The translations under genes were made by a program, and so were the position numbers. This document shows positions 43,222-53,175 of a DNA stretch of 64,000 bases, piece after piece. Each line of letters starts with the position of its first letter. Within the stretch, counting starts at the first letter, position 1. The stretch covers positions 372,001-436,000 of the forward strand of contig SCFO01000002.1 of assembly GCA_004078665.1 (NCBI GenBank), in the 5' to 3' direction. This DNA comes from Halobacillus fulvus (GTDB taxonomy: Bacteria; Bacillota; Bacilli; Bacillales; Halobacillaceae). The notes beneath the pieces were generated by a model, which was given only the letters and a program-made list of their open reading frames with translations, did no database searches and was not told where the DNA came from.

Positions 43222-44118
43222 TTAATGGAAGGTGTTCGGAAGGGGGGCCTTCCTTATTTCTTTTTGATAAGCAAAGATTGTGTTGATTTCGCGGAACCCG
43301 AATTGGAGATAGAGCTTTTCGGCTTTTTGATTCTGAGTTCTTACGGAAATCGTCACACATGTAAGCCCGAGCGCGTAAAAAGCATAATGGAGCGCATATT
43401 CCAGCAGGCAGGAACCAATTCCTTCACCTTGCTCAGTAGATGCTACGTTCAAGAAACAGACTTCGCCTTCGTTGCCATCCGTAATCGTTTCAAAATACAG
43501 ATATCCGACAATTTCGCCATCCTTCTGATATCCCCATAAGAAGTTATCTGGTTCTCTTGCTAATCGCATCATTTCCTGTGTGGTGTAATAAGCAGCAGAA
43601 GGGTGAAGGCGATCAATAGCCTCTGCATCATCTTCAAGAACATCGACAATCGGACTGTTGTCTTCTGAAAGAGGTTCAAACGTATGTTTATGGAGAGCGA
43701 GTGTCTTCTCTACATTATAGAGTTCAAATTCATGACGTTTCGCAAAATGGAGAAGAGCTTCGTTCGACTGGAAACAGGCAACTTTCGCCATATCAAAATG
43801 AAGCATCACCGTTAAGGACGCCTTGTCCCATAACTTTTCTATAACATCGTCTTCATTTTGTAAGGCAAAAGGACCGAGCAGACGGCACAGCTTTTGATCA
43901 AAAAAAGGAAGCAGGCCGAGAAAGCCGATGACGTCTTCACCTTCCCACGCAACAAAAGCAAGCGGATCATGAAATTGAGTCAGCGTCCAAATCTGCTCAA
44001 AAATTTCATTGGGATCTGAAGCGAGCCACGCCACGAAATGATCGTCCTGTTCGTTCATGTGAAAGAGCCATTCAGCGACGGTATGTAGGTCTTTCACTTC
44101 AAGTTCACGGATTATCAT
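43222..44118 (-). CDS. GNAT family N-acetyltransferase
   Basis: 298-aa tandem GNAT. The C-terminal domain is complete: VCFLNVASTEQGEGIGSCLLEYAL (acetyl-CoA loop) and ISVRTQNQKAEKLYLQFGFREIN. The N-terminal 140 residues form a divergent GNAT half (VAWEGEDVIGFLGLLP). AAAGGTGATGTC precedes the ATG. Substrate unknown. Confidence 0.86.
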   Translation of the reverse strand: MIIRELEVKDLHTVAEWLFHMNEQDDHFVAWLASDPNEIFEQIWTLTQFHDPLAFVAWEGEDVIGFLGLLPFFDQKLCRLLGPFALQNEDDVIEKLWDKASLTVMLHFDMAKVACFQSNEALLHFAKRHEFELYNVEKTLALHKHTFEPLSEDNSPIVDVLEDDAEAIDRLHPSAAYYTTQEMMRLAREPDNFLWGYQKDGEIVGYLYFETITDGNEGEVCFLNVASTEQGEGIGSCLLEYALHYAFYALGLTCVTISVRTQNQKAEKLYLQFGFREINTIFAYQKEIRKAPLPNTFH

Positions 44119-44264
44119 GACATCACCTTTTCCGTTTTAATCAAATCATGACACAGGTGCGATATCCATGCAAGCGCGAAGAGGAAGGAAGACTCATTCC
44201 TGTGGTAAGCATGGCTGCAAGGAAGCTAAGAATCAGCAAGTCACAACGAGCCAATTGGACAAGA

Positions 44265-44295
44265 TAAAACCCGTCCGAAAAAACGGACGGGCTTC
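44265..44295 (-). terminator. Terminator of the metalloprotease gene
   Basis: Minus strand AAGCCCGTCCG / CGGACGGGTTTT around a T6 loop. Confidence 0.85.
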
Positions 44296-44304
44296 ACCTC
44301 ATGA

Positions 44305-46413
44305 TTATTTATCTTTCTTTGGACCCTTATCTTTATATTCCACTTGATAGTCAAAATCAACAGGGTTCAAGCTGTCCTGTGGAGCTGCATAGTAAGTGGT
44401 CATATACGTCTTACCAGGGCGGAAGACTTGCTGAAGCTCAAGCGCATCTTCTTCCGTGATATTGAATGGATCGACTTCTACCACTTGGTATTTTCCGTTC
44501 TTCTTCTCTTTCAAGAACGTAACACCATAGTTTACGTAGTCTTTCAAAAGCTCAGCTTTGGACATGAATGGCTCTTTAGTGGAACCATCATAGCTAAGTC
44601 CGATTTCAGGAACCTCGACGTTGTCGATGAACCAACCCGTATCGTTATAGCCCCAGTCCGTCAAATAGCGGAAGGAAACATGAACTTTTTGTCCTGCATA
44701 TTCAGACAGATCAAATGTTTCAGCCTGATAGTCTTCAAAGTGTCCAGTGAATCCTGGCACATTTTCTTTAATTTTCGGATAACCTTCTTCTACTACATCA
44801 GAACGAGTGTTTTCGTTCGATAGGGATGTCCATGTCTGTCCGTTGTCTGTAGAGACTTGAACGACACCGTAATCCCAGCTTTCTTCAATGTCCACATAGT
44901 GGTCGAAGTTTAGAGTAGCAGAATCAACATTTGTTAGATCCGCTTCGAAAATCAAGTTGTTGTCCAGCTCATCGCCTTCGCCACCCCAAAGAACTTCGTT
45001 ATCAGAACCTAGAGGATCAGCTGTAGATTCCCAAAGGTTTCCTTCAAAATCGACACCGTTGAAATTGAAGGATTCTACATTTTCACCTGGCTTAAAGTTA
45101 AATTCTTTGAAGTCGGTACCCCATGCAGGAACACCTTCTTTTTCATAGTCTTTCGCTTTTTCGAAGTTGACGGTTTTTCCACGTTCGCCACCATCTTCAC
45201 CTGGAAGGGAGCGTAGGTCGACATTTTGGAATCCGTACTTACCGCCTTTGAACTTGTCGTCATCCATGACAAGTGCGGAAGTGAAGTCACGATAAACCTC
45301 GTTAAACGTTACGTTCAAACCGAAGTCTTTATAAGCATTTTCGAAGCTTTGGATGCTGTTCTCACCGTCTACTGCAACGTGGCGAATGAACTCTTGTCCG
45401 AAGCGCTCATAGTTATAAAGAGTGAACAACTGAACGAGTCCGTAATCGGCAATCGTTTCCGGACCTGTTTCTGCTCCTGCATGCTCATCCCAGTTTGTCA
45501 GCGAGTTCTCAGGGTGATCAAGGAAGAAGTTGACAGACCCTTCACTCAGCCCGTATCCACCAAGGTACTCGGAGAATGTAGACATTCCTTCGTTCAACCA
45601 TGTCGTTTCATCCCCGTCGTTATCCGCGTGAATCAAGTGCTGAAGTTCGTGAATCGTTGTAGAGAAAAATGTGCTCTCAAGGCGCTCTTCCCAGTTGTTC
45701 GTATCGATCGTAATGATGTTACGGTCTGTATAATTTTCAAGAGTCTGCCAGAAGAAACCGGCTACAAAGAAAGGATAAGACGGCTCATAGTATCCTTCAT
45801 CCTTGATATTGTCAACAAGCATAATGACTTTGTCGCCATCGCCGCTGTAGTAACCTTCAGGTACGATACCCAAATCTTCTAATAATGCATTCGTTCCATC
45901 CATAGTATCTGGCTTCCCGAAGAAGTCCGTAGCTACAGGATACATGTTGTCATCGAATTCTTTGGTCAATTTATCGACTTGCTCCTGTGTTACAACGTGT
46001 GGAGCACGATCATCAGGGAAGGAAAGGTCATTCGCTACCCATACTTCAACGTTCTCCCCAACGCTGCGTAGTGTGAATTCTTTAAATCCTAGGTCGCGAT
46101 CAAGGAACTGTTTTGTCCCCCCATCGTATGTAAATGTACTGTCTCTACTTTCGCTTTCACTCGCATTTGTTTCATTAAAATTGATTTTACTTGCGTTTTC
46201 TTTAATTTTATCAATCGCCTGCTTCTGGAAACTCTCACTTTCTGTTTGAGCACGAAGCTGTTTGTCAATGCTGACAATATCCGTGTACCTTTCCACATTC
46301 CAATTTTCATATGTCTTGCTCTCTTCGGCACTTGGCGTAGCGATCGGTGCAAATAGAGACAAAGATAGCGCTCCAGCAGATAACAAAGCTGTCAGTTTAT
46401 TTCTTTTCTTCAC
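44305..46413 (-). CDS. Secreted zinc metalloprotease, immune inhibitor A-like
   Basis: 702-aa exported protease. Signal peptide MKKRNKLTALLSAGALSLSL with a probable cut after about residue 29. A long acidic propeptide or N-domain, then the zinc site H255-E-L-Q-H259 followed by NEGMSTFSEYLGGYG with Glu275 as likely third ligand (gluzincin spacing). The C-terminal third holds a beta-sandwich of the immune inhibitor A/MAM kind (VSTDNGQTW, VSFRYLTDWGYNDTGWFIDNVEVP). The mature chain is rich in Asp and Glu, a halophile-type surface. It lacks the HExxHxxGxxH motif of classical M6, so the assignment rests on the C-terminal part; M30-like is an alternative. Confidence 0.8.
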   Translation of the reverse strand: MKKRNKLTALLSAGALSLSLFAPIATPSAEESKTYENWNVERYTDIVSIDKQLRAQTESESFQKQAIDKIKENASKINFNETNASESESRDSTFTYDGGTKQFLDRDLGFKEFTLRSVGENVEVWVANDLSFPDDRAPHVVTQEQVDKLTKEFDDNMYPVATDFFGKPDTMDGTNALLEDLGIVPEGYYSGDGDKVIMLVDNIKDEGYYEPSYPFFVAGFFWQTLENYTDRNIITIDTNNWEERLESTFFSTTIHELQHLIHADNDGDETTWLNEGMSTFSEYLGGYGLSEGSVNFFLDHPENSLTNWDEHAGAETGPETIADYGLVQLFTLYNYERFGQEFIRHVAVDGENSIQSFENAYKDFGLNVTFNEVYRDFTSALVMDDDKFKGGKYGFQNVDLRSLPGEDGGERGKTVNFEKAKDYEKEGVPAWGTDFKEFNFKPGENVESFNFNGVDFEGNLWESTADPLGSDNEVLWGGEGDELDNNLIFEADLTNVDSATLNFDHYVDIEESWDYGVVQVSTDNGQTWTSLSNENTRSDVVEEGYPKIKENVPGFTGHFEDYQAETFDLSEYAGQKVHVSFRYLTDWGYNDTGWFIDNVEVPEIGLSYDGSTKEPFMSKAELLKDYVNYGVTFLKEKKNGKYQVVEVDPFNITEEDALELQQVFRPGKTYMTTYYAAPQDSLNPVDFDYQVEYKDKGPKKDK

Positions 46414-46655
46414 GTAATTTACCTCCTAAAGAATTTTTTGTAAAAAAACCACAGTTCCTATTATGAAGAATATTGAGAAAATTTAGAATGGTCTTTTTGT
46501 TCGGTTTTTCCACACCTTTCGTGCCCCGAAAGAACTATATAAGGAAAAAGATGTAGTAAAAAAAGACTAATCGAAAGTAAAAGCTGACAAAATTCGATGA
46601 TTGATTTTAAGCGTACGGGGTAAAAGACAATATAGTGAGGAAAGGGGCGGGAATC

Positions 46656-48320
46656 TTGAAAGCGCGATTGAAATACATATCTGTTTATAGAATTATGGCC
46701 ATCGTTTGGATGTCTGTGAAGTTTCTTGTACAAATCTTATTTTTCCAGAAACGTCACCGTATCTGGGATCAACAGACACAGACGAAATGGGAGGCAATGC
46801 TCGAGAAACAGGCGGATGAATATAGGAGAAAAGCGATCGAACTTGGGGGTCTACTCATTAAATTCGGTCAGTTTTTAAGCTCAAGAGGTGATTTACTACC
46901 TAGATCGTTCATTCGAGAGTTGGAGGGACTCGTCGATCGGGTGGAACCCGTTCCTTTTTCGTATTCCAAACGGATCATAGAAAACGAGTGGCAGGCTCCT
47001 TTAGAAGAGAGTGTGCGGTTCATTGAAGAAAAGGCGGTCGCATCTGCTTCGATCGGAGAAGTATATAAAGCAGAACTGACAGATGGCACCCCGGTCGCCA
47101 TTAAGGTCCAGCGCTACCGGGTAGGGGAAATCTTCCGGATGGATTTCAAGGCATTGCGTATCGTGTTCTGGCTCCTCGACAAATTTACGAGGTACGGAGA
47201 AAAGGCTGATTTGAAGGCTCTATACCGTGAAGTGGTCCGGGTAATCAGCAATGAGCTCGATTTTACGATGGAATTGCAAAACGGGAATCATTTCAAAAAA
47301 AGGTTCCAAGACTTTCCGTCCGTATATATCCCGGAGTATTATTCAGATCTATCGACCAAAAAAGTCCTCGTTATGGAGTGGATCGAGGGCACGAAGATTA
47401 CGGATATCGGATTTATAAAAAGGAACGGAATCAACAGGGAAGAGGTTGCACGTACTTTATTTGATTTATGTATTGAACAGTTTCTCGATGCCGGGATGTT
47501 CCACTCAGACCCTCACCCTGGAAATTTGATGCTGCGGGAAGATGGGACGGTTGTCATCATTGATTTTGGAATGGTCGGCATTATCCGTAATGAGGATGTC
47601 ACATCGATCCGGAAGATGGTTCAAGGGTTTATTCTCAGTGACTATGATCGGGTAGTCGAAGCTTTGCAAGAGATGAATTTCCTTCTTCCAGATGCAGACA
47701 CAGAGAGGATGAAAAAGCTTCTTAAACAAACGACTGATTTATATTTCGAAGGGAACTTTGACAAGCTGGATGCACATACGATGAATGATATGCTCGACGA
47801 TTTACAGGACTTCGTCAAACAACAACCGATACAGCTGCCTGCCGATTATGCTTTTTTGGGAAGAGCAACATCGATCATTGTCGGAGTGCTGAGCAGTGTC
47901 TATCCACAAATCGATTTGATTGATTGGGGAAAGCCTGTGATCAAAAGGTGGATGTCCGGAAGTGAATCCAATTTCTCGATTTATACCGATGTTATAAAGG
48001 AAACGGCCCGCCCTTTATTATCTCTTCCGCGTGCCCTTGTGGAATATTTGGAAGATGGAGATAAGGAACGGGAATGGAAGAGTTATTCACAAAAAAACCA
48101 GCTGTTCCATCAATTTTATCTTTTTTACGCGATGATCTCTCTGCTTTTAGTTGGAGGGGGAAGCGCTGCTCTATACTTTGGATTCATGGAAAGTTTACTT
48201 CCAGCCCAGTGGATTGGAACTGGTCTGATCGTCGCTGGTATTCTCAGTTTAATCATTTGTTTCATTAACCATGTGAGGATGCTTAAAAATATTCACCATA
48301 ATAGGAGGAATCAACAATGA
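46656..48320 (+). CDS. ABC1/AarF/UbiB family atypical kinase
   Basis: 554-aa membrane-anchored UbiB-type kinase-like ATPase. Motifs in order: LIKFGQFLSSR (KxGQ), AVASASIGEVYKAEL (Ala-rich loop replacing the glycine loop), VKVQRYRV-like ATP Lys region (VAIKVQR), FHSDPHPGNLML and VIIDFGMVGII. Two helices at the C-terminus (MISLLLVGGGSAALYFGF and the next) form the membrane anchor. In UbiB relatives this supports lipid or quinone handling. I prefer TTG 46656 behind GAGGAAAGGGG; a GTG at 46635 is possible. Coupled (ATGA overlap) to a phasin-like gene. Confidence 0.87.
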   Translation: MKARLKYISVYRIMAIVWMSVKFLVQILFFQKRHRIWDQQTQTKWEAMLEKQADEYRRKAIELGGLLIKFGQFLSSRGDLLPRSFIRELEGLVDRVEPVPFSYSKRIIENEWQAPLEESVRFIEEKAVASASIGEVYKAELTDGTPVAIKVQRYRVGEIFRMDFKALRIVFWLLDKFTRYGEKADLKALYREVVRVISNELDFTMELQNGNHFKKRFQDFPSVYIPEYYSDLSTKKVLVMEWIEGTKITDIGFIKRNGINREEVARTLFDLCIEQFLDAGMFHSDPHPGNLMLREDGTVVIIDFGMVGIIRNEDVTSIRKMVQGFILSDYDRVVEALQEMNFLLPDADTERMKKLLKQTTDLYFEGNFDKLDAHTMNDMLDDLQDFVKQQPIQLPADYAFLGRATSIIVGVLSSVYPQIDLIDWGKPVIKRWMSGSESNFSIYTDVIKETARPLLSLPRALVEYLEDGDKEREWKSYSQKNQLFHQFYLFYAMISLLLVGGGSAALYFGFMESLLPAQWIGTGLIVAGILSLIICFINHVRMLKNIHHNRRNQQ

Positions 48321-48616
48321 GTGATTTGTTAAGAAAAGGATTTCATCTAGGACTTGGAGCTGCCGTGAGCGGGAAAGAAAAGTTTGAAAAGATGGTGCAT
48401 GAGATGGTGAAGCGGGGAGAGGTGACACCGACGCAGGCGAAATCGATGATTCATACATGGATTGATAAAGGGGAGAGCTATGACAAGGAGTGGAACGATC
48501 AGGCGAAAGCTAAAATGCAAGGTCGTATGAAAGAAATGGGCTTTGTTTCGAGAGAGGAATACGAACTGCTTGAAGCGAGGATACAAAGACTTGAAGAACG
48601 ACTGGATCGAAAATAA
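48317..48616 (+). CDS. Phasin-like helical protein
   Basis: 99-aa helical protein beginning MSDLLRKGFHLGLGAAVSGKEKFEKMVHEMVKRGE, similar to the phasin-related/PhaI-like small proteins often encoded next to ABC1 kinases. The C-terminus is a coiled coil (YELLEARIQRLEERLDRK). Start codon overlaps the kinase stop as ATGA, so production is coupled, and an accessory or regulatory role for the kinase is plausible. AGGAGG lies upstream. Confidence 0.75.
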   Translation: MSDLLRKGFHLGLGAAVSGKEKFEKMVHEMVKRGEVTPTQAKSMIHTWIDKGESYDKEWNDQAKAKMQGRMKEMGFVSREEYELLEARIQRLEERLDRK

Positions 48617-48617
48617 G

Positions 48618-48658
48618 AAACCGCTCGGCCTATTGTTACGGGCCGAGCGGTTATTTTA
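48618..48658. terminator. Bidirectional terminator
   Basis: AACCGCTCGGCC / GGCCGAGCGGTT stem, between the phasin-like gene and the convergent chemoreceptor gene. Confidence 0.85.
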
Positions 48659-50356
48659 TTCCTTCAACTGGAACTGTTTGATCCGTTCATCGAGACGAAG
48701 GGACAGCTGTGAAAGGTCGGTGGCATTCATAGAGACTTGTTCCATGGAACTGCTCGTCTGCTGAATCGAAGCGGTGGTCTGTTCAACTCCGGCAGCAGCC
48801 TCTTCTGAACTAGAGGCCACGCTTTCAATCGACTGGTTCATCGTCAATGTACGGTCTGAAATGTCCTCTAAATTCGCAGAAATGGCATCCATTCCTTCTA
48901 CCATTTGCTGAAGGGAGAATTGGATGTCTTCGAACGTTTGCCCTGTCTCATGAATTTGAGAGGTTCCGTGTTCGACCGTCTGATAGCCTTCTTCTAAAGA
49001 CTGGGTGACATCTTTAGAGTCAGACTGGATGCTTTCTACAACCGTTGTGATCCCGTCGACAGAATCGGAAACCTGCTCAGCTAGCTTCCGGACTTCATCC
49101 GCGACAACAGCGAACCCACGTCCGTGTTCTCCGGCGCGTGCCGCTTCGATCGCAGCGTTGAGCGCTAGTAAATTCGTTTGTTCTGCAATATCTTGAATGA
49201 CTTGGATCAACTTTGAAATTTCTCCTGACTGACGGTCAAGCTTATGGACTTTTTCAACAGCTGTTTCCATCATCAGATGAATATCGTTCATCCGGTCGAT
49301 CGACCCGTCCATTAATTGCTTCCCGTGGTCACTCTTTTTGAGCACTTCTTGTGATTTTTGGACGACTTCTGTGCTTGTTTGGTTGGAAGTCTGCATTTTG
49401 GATACAAGTTCATCCATCATTTGCGAGAGGGTCGTAGCGTCTCCTGCTTGTTGTTCACTTCCTGAAGACAACTCTTCCATCGTAGCGGCGACTTGCTCTT
49501 GTGCTTCCTGAACTTCGTGAGACGATTGCTGTAAGCTGCTGCTTTGTGTGCTCACGCGGTTTGATAGCTCGTCGATGTCTTGGATGAGTGTCCTCAAATT
49601 CCCTTTCATTTTGTGCATGGAGACATGAAGCTGACCGATTTCATCCCGACTCTTTTCCTCTATAGTTTCGTGGAATAACTCACCATCGGCTATTTGCTCT
49701 GTAGTGGATACTAGACGGTTCAACCGTTTGACCACTTGTCGATTGATCAACCATATAAGGAGAACACCAATCGTGATAGCGACTACAGTTGCAATGAAGA
49801 GCACGATGATCGTTAGTAGCAAATTACTTTTAGCTTCTGCCGCCGATTCGTCCATCGCCTGTTCGACCCTTGTTTGAATTTCGGCAAGTAAATCGATTTG
49901 CTGCTGACGAAGGATTTGCGTTTGTTGGCGGAGTCGATCGATTTCGTTCGTGCTGCTCACATTTCCGACCATCTGCTCAAGGAAAAGGCTGTTGATTTGC
50001 TGGTCGCTCTCCGTCAACACGGTCATGCTTTGCTCAAGCTCAGAACCTTGAAATCGTTCAGAGTAGGTTTGGAGAAGTTCGCTCATTCGCTCCATTCGTT
50101 CTTCGTATTCATTGATATAGGACGTGCTGGGCTTTCTTAAGTAATCAGCGATCCGAATATCTTTCGTACGTGCGAGAGAGGACATCTCAGCTACTTCTAT
50201 AGCTATTGTTCCACGTTCGTCCAGGTTGTCGACACTTTCCTGAGCGATGTTTAGTACATAATAAACCACTGCACCAGCAATTAAAAATAACAGCATGGTA
50301 ACTCCAAAAGCTGCTCCGTACTTTGTTCCGACACGAAGATTATTCCAAAACTTCAT
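48656..50356 (-). CDS. Methyl-accepting chemotaxis protein
   Basis: 566-aa transmembrane chemoreceptor. TM1 at about residues 12-32, an extracytoplasmic four-helix-bundle type sensor domain (about 33-185), TM2 at about 187-208, a HAMP domain ([20 protein letters not shown]), and a long MCP signalling helix with the hairpin tip [39 protein letters not shown] region. Gln/Glu-rich methylation segments flank the tip. GAGGTGAAGGG precedes the ATG. Ligand unknown; no che gene nearby. Confidence 0.93.
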   Translation of the reverse strand: MKFWNNLRVGTKYGAAFGVTMLLFLIAGAVVYYVLNIAQESVDNLDERGTIAIEVAEMSSLARTKDIRIADYLRKPSTSYINEYEERMERMSELLQTYSERFQGSELEQSMTVLTESDQQINSLFLEQMVGNVSSTNEIDRLRQQTQILRQQQIDLLAEIQTRVEQAMDESAAEAKSNLLLTIIVLFIATVVAITIGVLLIWLINRQVVKRLNRLVSTTEQIADGELFHETIEEKSRDEIGQLHVSMHKMKGNLRTLIQDIDELSNRVSTQSSSLQQSSHEVQEAQEQVAATMEELSSGSEQQAGDATTLSQMMDELVSKMQTSNQTSTEVVQKSQEVLKKSDHGKQLMDGSIDRMNDIHLMMETAVEKVHKLDRQSGEISKLIQVIQDIAEQTNLLALNAAIEAARAGEHGRGFAVVADEVRKLAEQVSDSVDGITTVVESIQSDSKDVTQSLEEGYQTVEHGTSQIHETGQTFEDIQFSLQQMVEGMDAISANLEDISDRTLTMNQSIESVASSSEEAAAGVEQTTASIQQTSSSMEQVSMNATDLSQLSLRLDERIKQFQLKE

Positions 50357-50438
50357 TTCCCTTCACCTCGACGATTTAAAGTCACTCTATGACCAACAAT
50401 GATTCTATGGTCCTAAAGTATTCTAAACTTTATATCGG

Positions 50439-50452
50439 TGTAAACGTTTTAC
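50439..50452 (+). promoter_or_regulatory. Weak cre-like palindrome
   Basis: TGTAAACGTTTTAC resembles the CcpA site (two mismatches in the last three bases) in the divergent gap between the chemoreceptor and the cytochrome oxidase operon. Confidence 0.28.
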
Positions 50453-50549
50453 TTATTAATAATTAGGCAATTAAACTTTATAGAAGAAGGAACTATTTTA
50501 CAATAACGTTAGTCTTTGATGTTGAATGGAAAGAAAGGGATGGAATGCT

Positions 50550-51245
50550 ATGAAAAAAACAGGGTGGATCCTAACACTCTTTTTACTCTCGGGGTGCAGT
50601 CTGCGAGTTCTCGATCCTGCCAGTCCATATGCAGACAAAATAACCCGGTTGATTTATCTCAGCTTTGGTATCATGATGCTTGTTTTTGTTGTCGTCATGA
50701 TTCTGTTTGTTCATTTTTTGAAAAAGTTCCATGAAACATCGGACCGTGTGGATGAAATACCGGTAGATGAATCAGGGAACAGGAAGCTGGAAATTACGTG
50801 GACGGTCCTTCCTGTTTTGCTTCTTGTTATTCTTGCAGTACCGACCGTGACGACTACCTATCAATTAACGTCGGGAGCTTCGCAGGGGGAGGGGGGACAA
50901 GACAAGGAGCGAGTCATCATCCACGTCAAAGCAGAGCAGTTCAGGTGGGAGTTTACATACGAAGGAGGAGAGGTCTCCTACGATAAATTGGTTCTGCCGC
51001 TGGATAAGGAAGTGGAATTGCGCCTCACTTCAGAAGATGTGATTCATTCGTTTTGGGCTCCTAATTTAGCAGGTAAAATCGATGTTTTCCCTGACAAAGA
51101 AACGAGGTTGGTGTTTACCGCGAATAAGTTAGGGGATTTTCAGGGGAAATGTGCAGAATTTTGCGGTTCCCACCATGCCTTGATGAGGTTTGAAACGACG
51201 GTCATGGAAGCGTCCGCTTACGAAACATGGCTTCAAGATCAATAA
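50550..51245 (+). CDS. Cytochrome c oxidase subunit II
   Basis: 231-aa lipoprotein subunit with the binuclear CuA site. Lipobox LLSGC (Cys16), two membrane helices (about 36-58 and 82-104) and a cupredoxin domain with all CuA ligands: His166 in VIHSFW, then C201-x-E203-x-C205-xxx-H209-xx-M212. The intact CuA site means electrons come from cytochrome c, not quinol. Unlike Bacillus CtaC it has no C-terminal cytochrome c domain. Start ATG 50550 gives a proper signal peptide, with AAAGGGATGG upstream. First gene of a three-gene operon. Confidence 0.9.
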   Translation: MKKTGWILTLFLLSGCSLRVLDPASPYADKITRLIYLSFGIMMLVFVVVMILFVHFLKKFHETSDRVDEIPVDESGNRKLEITWTVLPVLLLVILAVPTVTTTYQLTSGASQGEGGQDKERVIIHVKAEQFRWEFTYEGGEVSYDKLVLPLDKEVELRLTSEDVIHSFWAPNLAGKIDVFPDKETRLVFTANKLGDFQGKCAEFCGSHHALMRFETTVMEASAYETWLQDQ

Positions 51246-51264
51246 ACAGAGAGGGGGGATTTCG

Positions 51265-53175
51265 GTGCGATTGCCAATCATCGGTTACGTACTATCAGAT
51301 GTCATTGTATCTTGGATTATTACGCTAATTATTGGTGGATTTTTGTTATGGTGGCTGACGGCGAAGAGGAAGTGGCCGCTCATTTTGGACTACATAGGTA
51401 CGACAGATAATCGAAAAATCGGGACGATGTATATTTTGTTTGCGATTTTATTCTTTATCCGTGGTGGAATGGATGCAATGTTCATTCGTACCCAGTTGGC
51501 GGTCCCTGATAATGATTTCTGGGTTTTTCAGGCAGACAAATATAATGAAGTATTCACGACTCATGGTACAGTCATGATTTTCTTTGTGGCGATGCCATTG
51601 CTGATCGGTTTGATGAATATTGCTGTCCCTTTACAGTTAGGGGCGAACGACCTTGCTTTTCCGTACTTGAACGCCATAAGCTTTTGGTTGTTTGTTTCCG
51701 GCGCGTTTATTTTTAATATGGCCTTCTTCTTCAATGCGGCACCGAATGCAGGGTGGACGGCCTATGCGCCGCTGTCGAACGATACGTTTACTTCAGGTCC
51801 GAACAACAACTATTACATATTCGGCCTGCAAATCTCCGGATTGGGAACAATCTTTACAGCCATCAATATGATTGTCACGATCGCAAGGCTACGAGCTCCA
51901 GGGATGAAGCTGTCTCGAATGCCTCTTTTTCCATGGGCTACACTTGTCACATCGTCGCTTATTCTCGTGGCTTTCCCTGTGTTGACGGTGGCGTTACTAC
52001 TTTTAATGTTCGATCGTTTTTACGGAACATCGTTCTTTGGTGGAGAATTCGGTTCACCTGTCTACTGGCAGCACTTGTTTTGGATCTTCGGCCATCCGGA
52101 AGTCTATATCCTTGTCCTGCCAGCGTTCGGTATTTTTTCAGACATCATTAGTACCTTTTCGAGAAAAAGGATTTATGGATATACGTCCATGGTCATTTCG
52201 ATCACGTTAATCGGACTGTTAGGCTTTATGGTGTGGGCCCACCACATGTTCACCGTCGGGCTTGGGGCTTTGGCGAACTCCGTTTTTGCGATTACGACCA
52301 TGTTGATTGCTGTTCCTACGGGTATCAAAGTGTTCAACTGGTTGTTTACGATGAGAAAAGGGGTTGTAAGGATGACGACCCCGATGCTGTTCGCTTTAGG
52401 GTTCATTCCTACCTTCGTCATCGGAGGAGTGACGGGGGTGATGCTCGCGGTCGCGGCGGCCGATTATCAATACCACGATTCCTATTTTGTGGTCGCTCAC
52501 TTTCATTACACGATGATCGGCGGGACAATTCTCGGAGCGTTTGCCGGAATTTATTACTGGTATCCTAAAATGACAGGAAAAATGCTGAACGAGAAGCTAG
52601 GGAAATGGCACTTCTGGTTGTTCATCATCGGCTTTCATCTGACTTTCCTCCCTCAGCATTTTGCTGGGCTGAACGGGATGCCGAGGCGTGTGTTTACCTA
52701 CACATGGGAGGACGGCGTTTTTCTTTTTAATTTCGTAAGTACGATTGGAGCTTATTTGATGGGAATCAGCATGCTGTTTGTCCTGTGGAATTTGTTTAAA
52801 ACGCACCGGAGCGGGACAAGCTCTGTGGACGGGGATCCTTGGGATGGAAGGACGTTAGAGTGGACGACGGATTCCCCTGCTCCAGAACACCCTTTTCCTA
52901 ACGTTCCGGTTGTCGACCGCTTGGATGCTTATTGGTATGCAAAGGTCAATCAGACAAACTTACCGCAGACGAAGGATGTGCGCCCGGACCCTATTTCGAT
53001 TCGCACCTTTCAGCCTATTCTGCTTGCAGGAGTACTGATGGTGATGAGTATCGGATTCATTTACCATTGGATGTGGCTGCAAATCCTTGGAGGGGGATCT
53101 GTTCTTGCCTTTTTCCTCATAAGGTCTTGGACGGATGAGCGAAACGAAGCGTATAGGAAGGGGGAAAAGTCATGA
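51265..53175 (+). CDS. Cytochrome c oxidase subunit I
   Basis: 636-aa heme-copper oxidase catalytic subunit with about 14 helices. Visible: THGTVMIFF with a heme ligand His, LGANDLAFPYLN (D-channel Asp), WIFGHPEVYILVLPAFG with the CuB His and the Tyr cross-link partner, WAHHMFTVG (CuB His pair), VPTGIKVFNW (K-channel Lys) and YFVVAHFHYTMIGG (heme ligands): an A-type enzyme. GTG start at 51265 follows GAGAGGGGGG; the open frame upstream only overlaps subunit II. The length includes N- and C-terminal extra helices as in CtaD/QoxB. Confidence 0.92.
   Translation: MRLPIIGYVLSDVIVSWIITLIIGGFLLWWLTAKRKWPLILDYIGTTDNRKIGTMYILFAILFFIRGGMDAMFIRTQLAVPDNDFWVFQADKYNEVFTTHGTVMIFFVAMPLLIGLMNIAVPLQLGANDLAFPYLNAISFWLFVSGAFIFNMAFFFNAAPNAGWTAYAPLSNDTFTSGPNNNYYIFGLQISGLGTIFTAINMIVTIARLRAPGMKLSRMPLFPWATLVTSSLILVAFPVLTVALLLLMFDRFYGTSFFGGEFGSPVYWQHLFWIFGHPEVYILVLPAFGIFSDIISTFSRKRIYGYTSMVISITLIGLLGFMVWAHHMFTVGLGALANSVFAITTMLIAVPTGIKVFNWLFTMRKGVVRMTTPMLFALGFIPTFVIGGVTGVMLAVAAADYQYHDSYFVVAHFHYTMIGGTILGAFAGIYYWYPKMTGKMLNEKLGKWHFWLFIIGFHLTFLPQHFAGLNGMPRRVFTYTWEDGVFLFNFVSTIGAYLMGISMLFVLWNLFKTHRSGTSSVDGDPWDGRTLEWTTDSPAPEHPFPNVPVVDRLDAYWYAKVNQTNLPQTKDVRPDPISIRTFQPILLAGVLMVMSIGFIYHWMWLQILGGGSVLAFFLIRSWTDERNEAYRKGEKS

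Noticed and set aside
45226-45882. 218-codon open frame on the strand opposite the metalloprotease gene
   Set aside because: Fully inside a gene with clear signal peptide and zinc motif; no ribosome site or recognisable motif.
51190-51264. Upstream extension of cytochrome oxidase subunit I overlapping subunit II
   Set aside because: GTG 51265 has a strong ribosome site, and the upstream residues do not look like a subunit I N-terminus.
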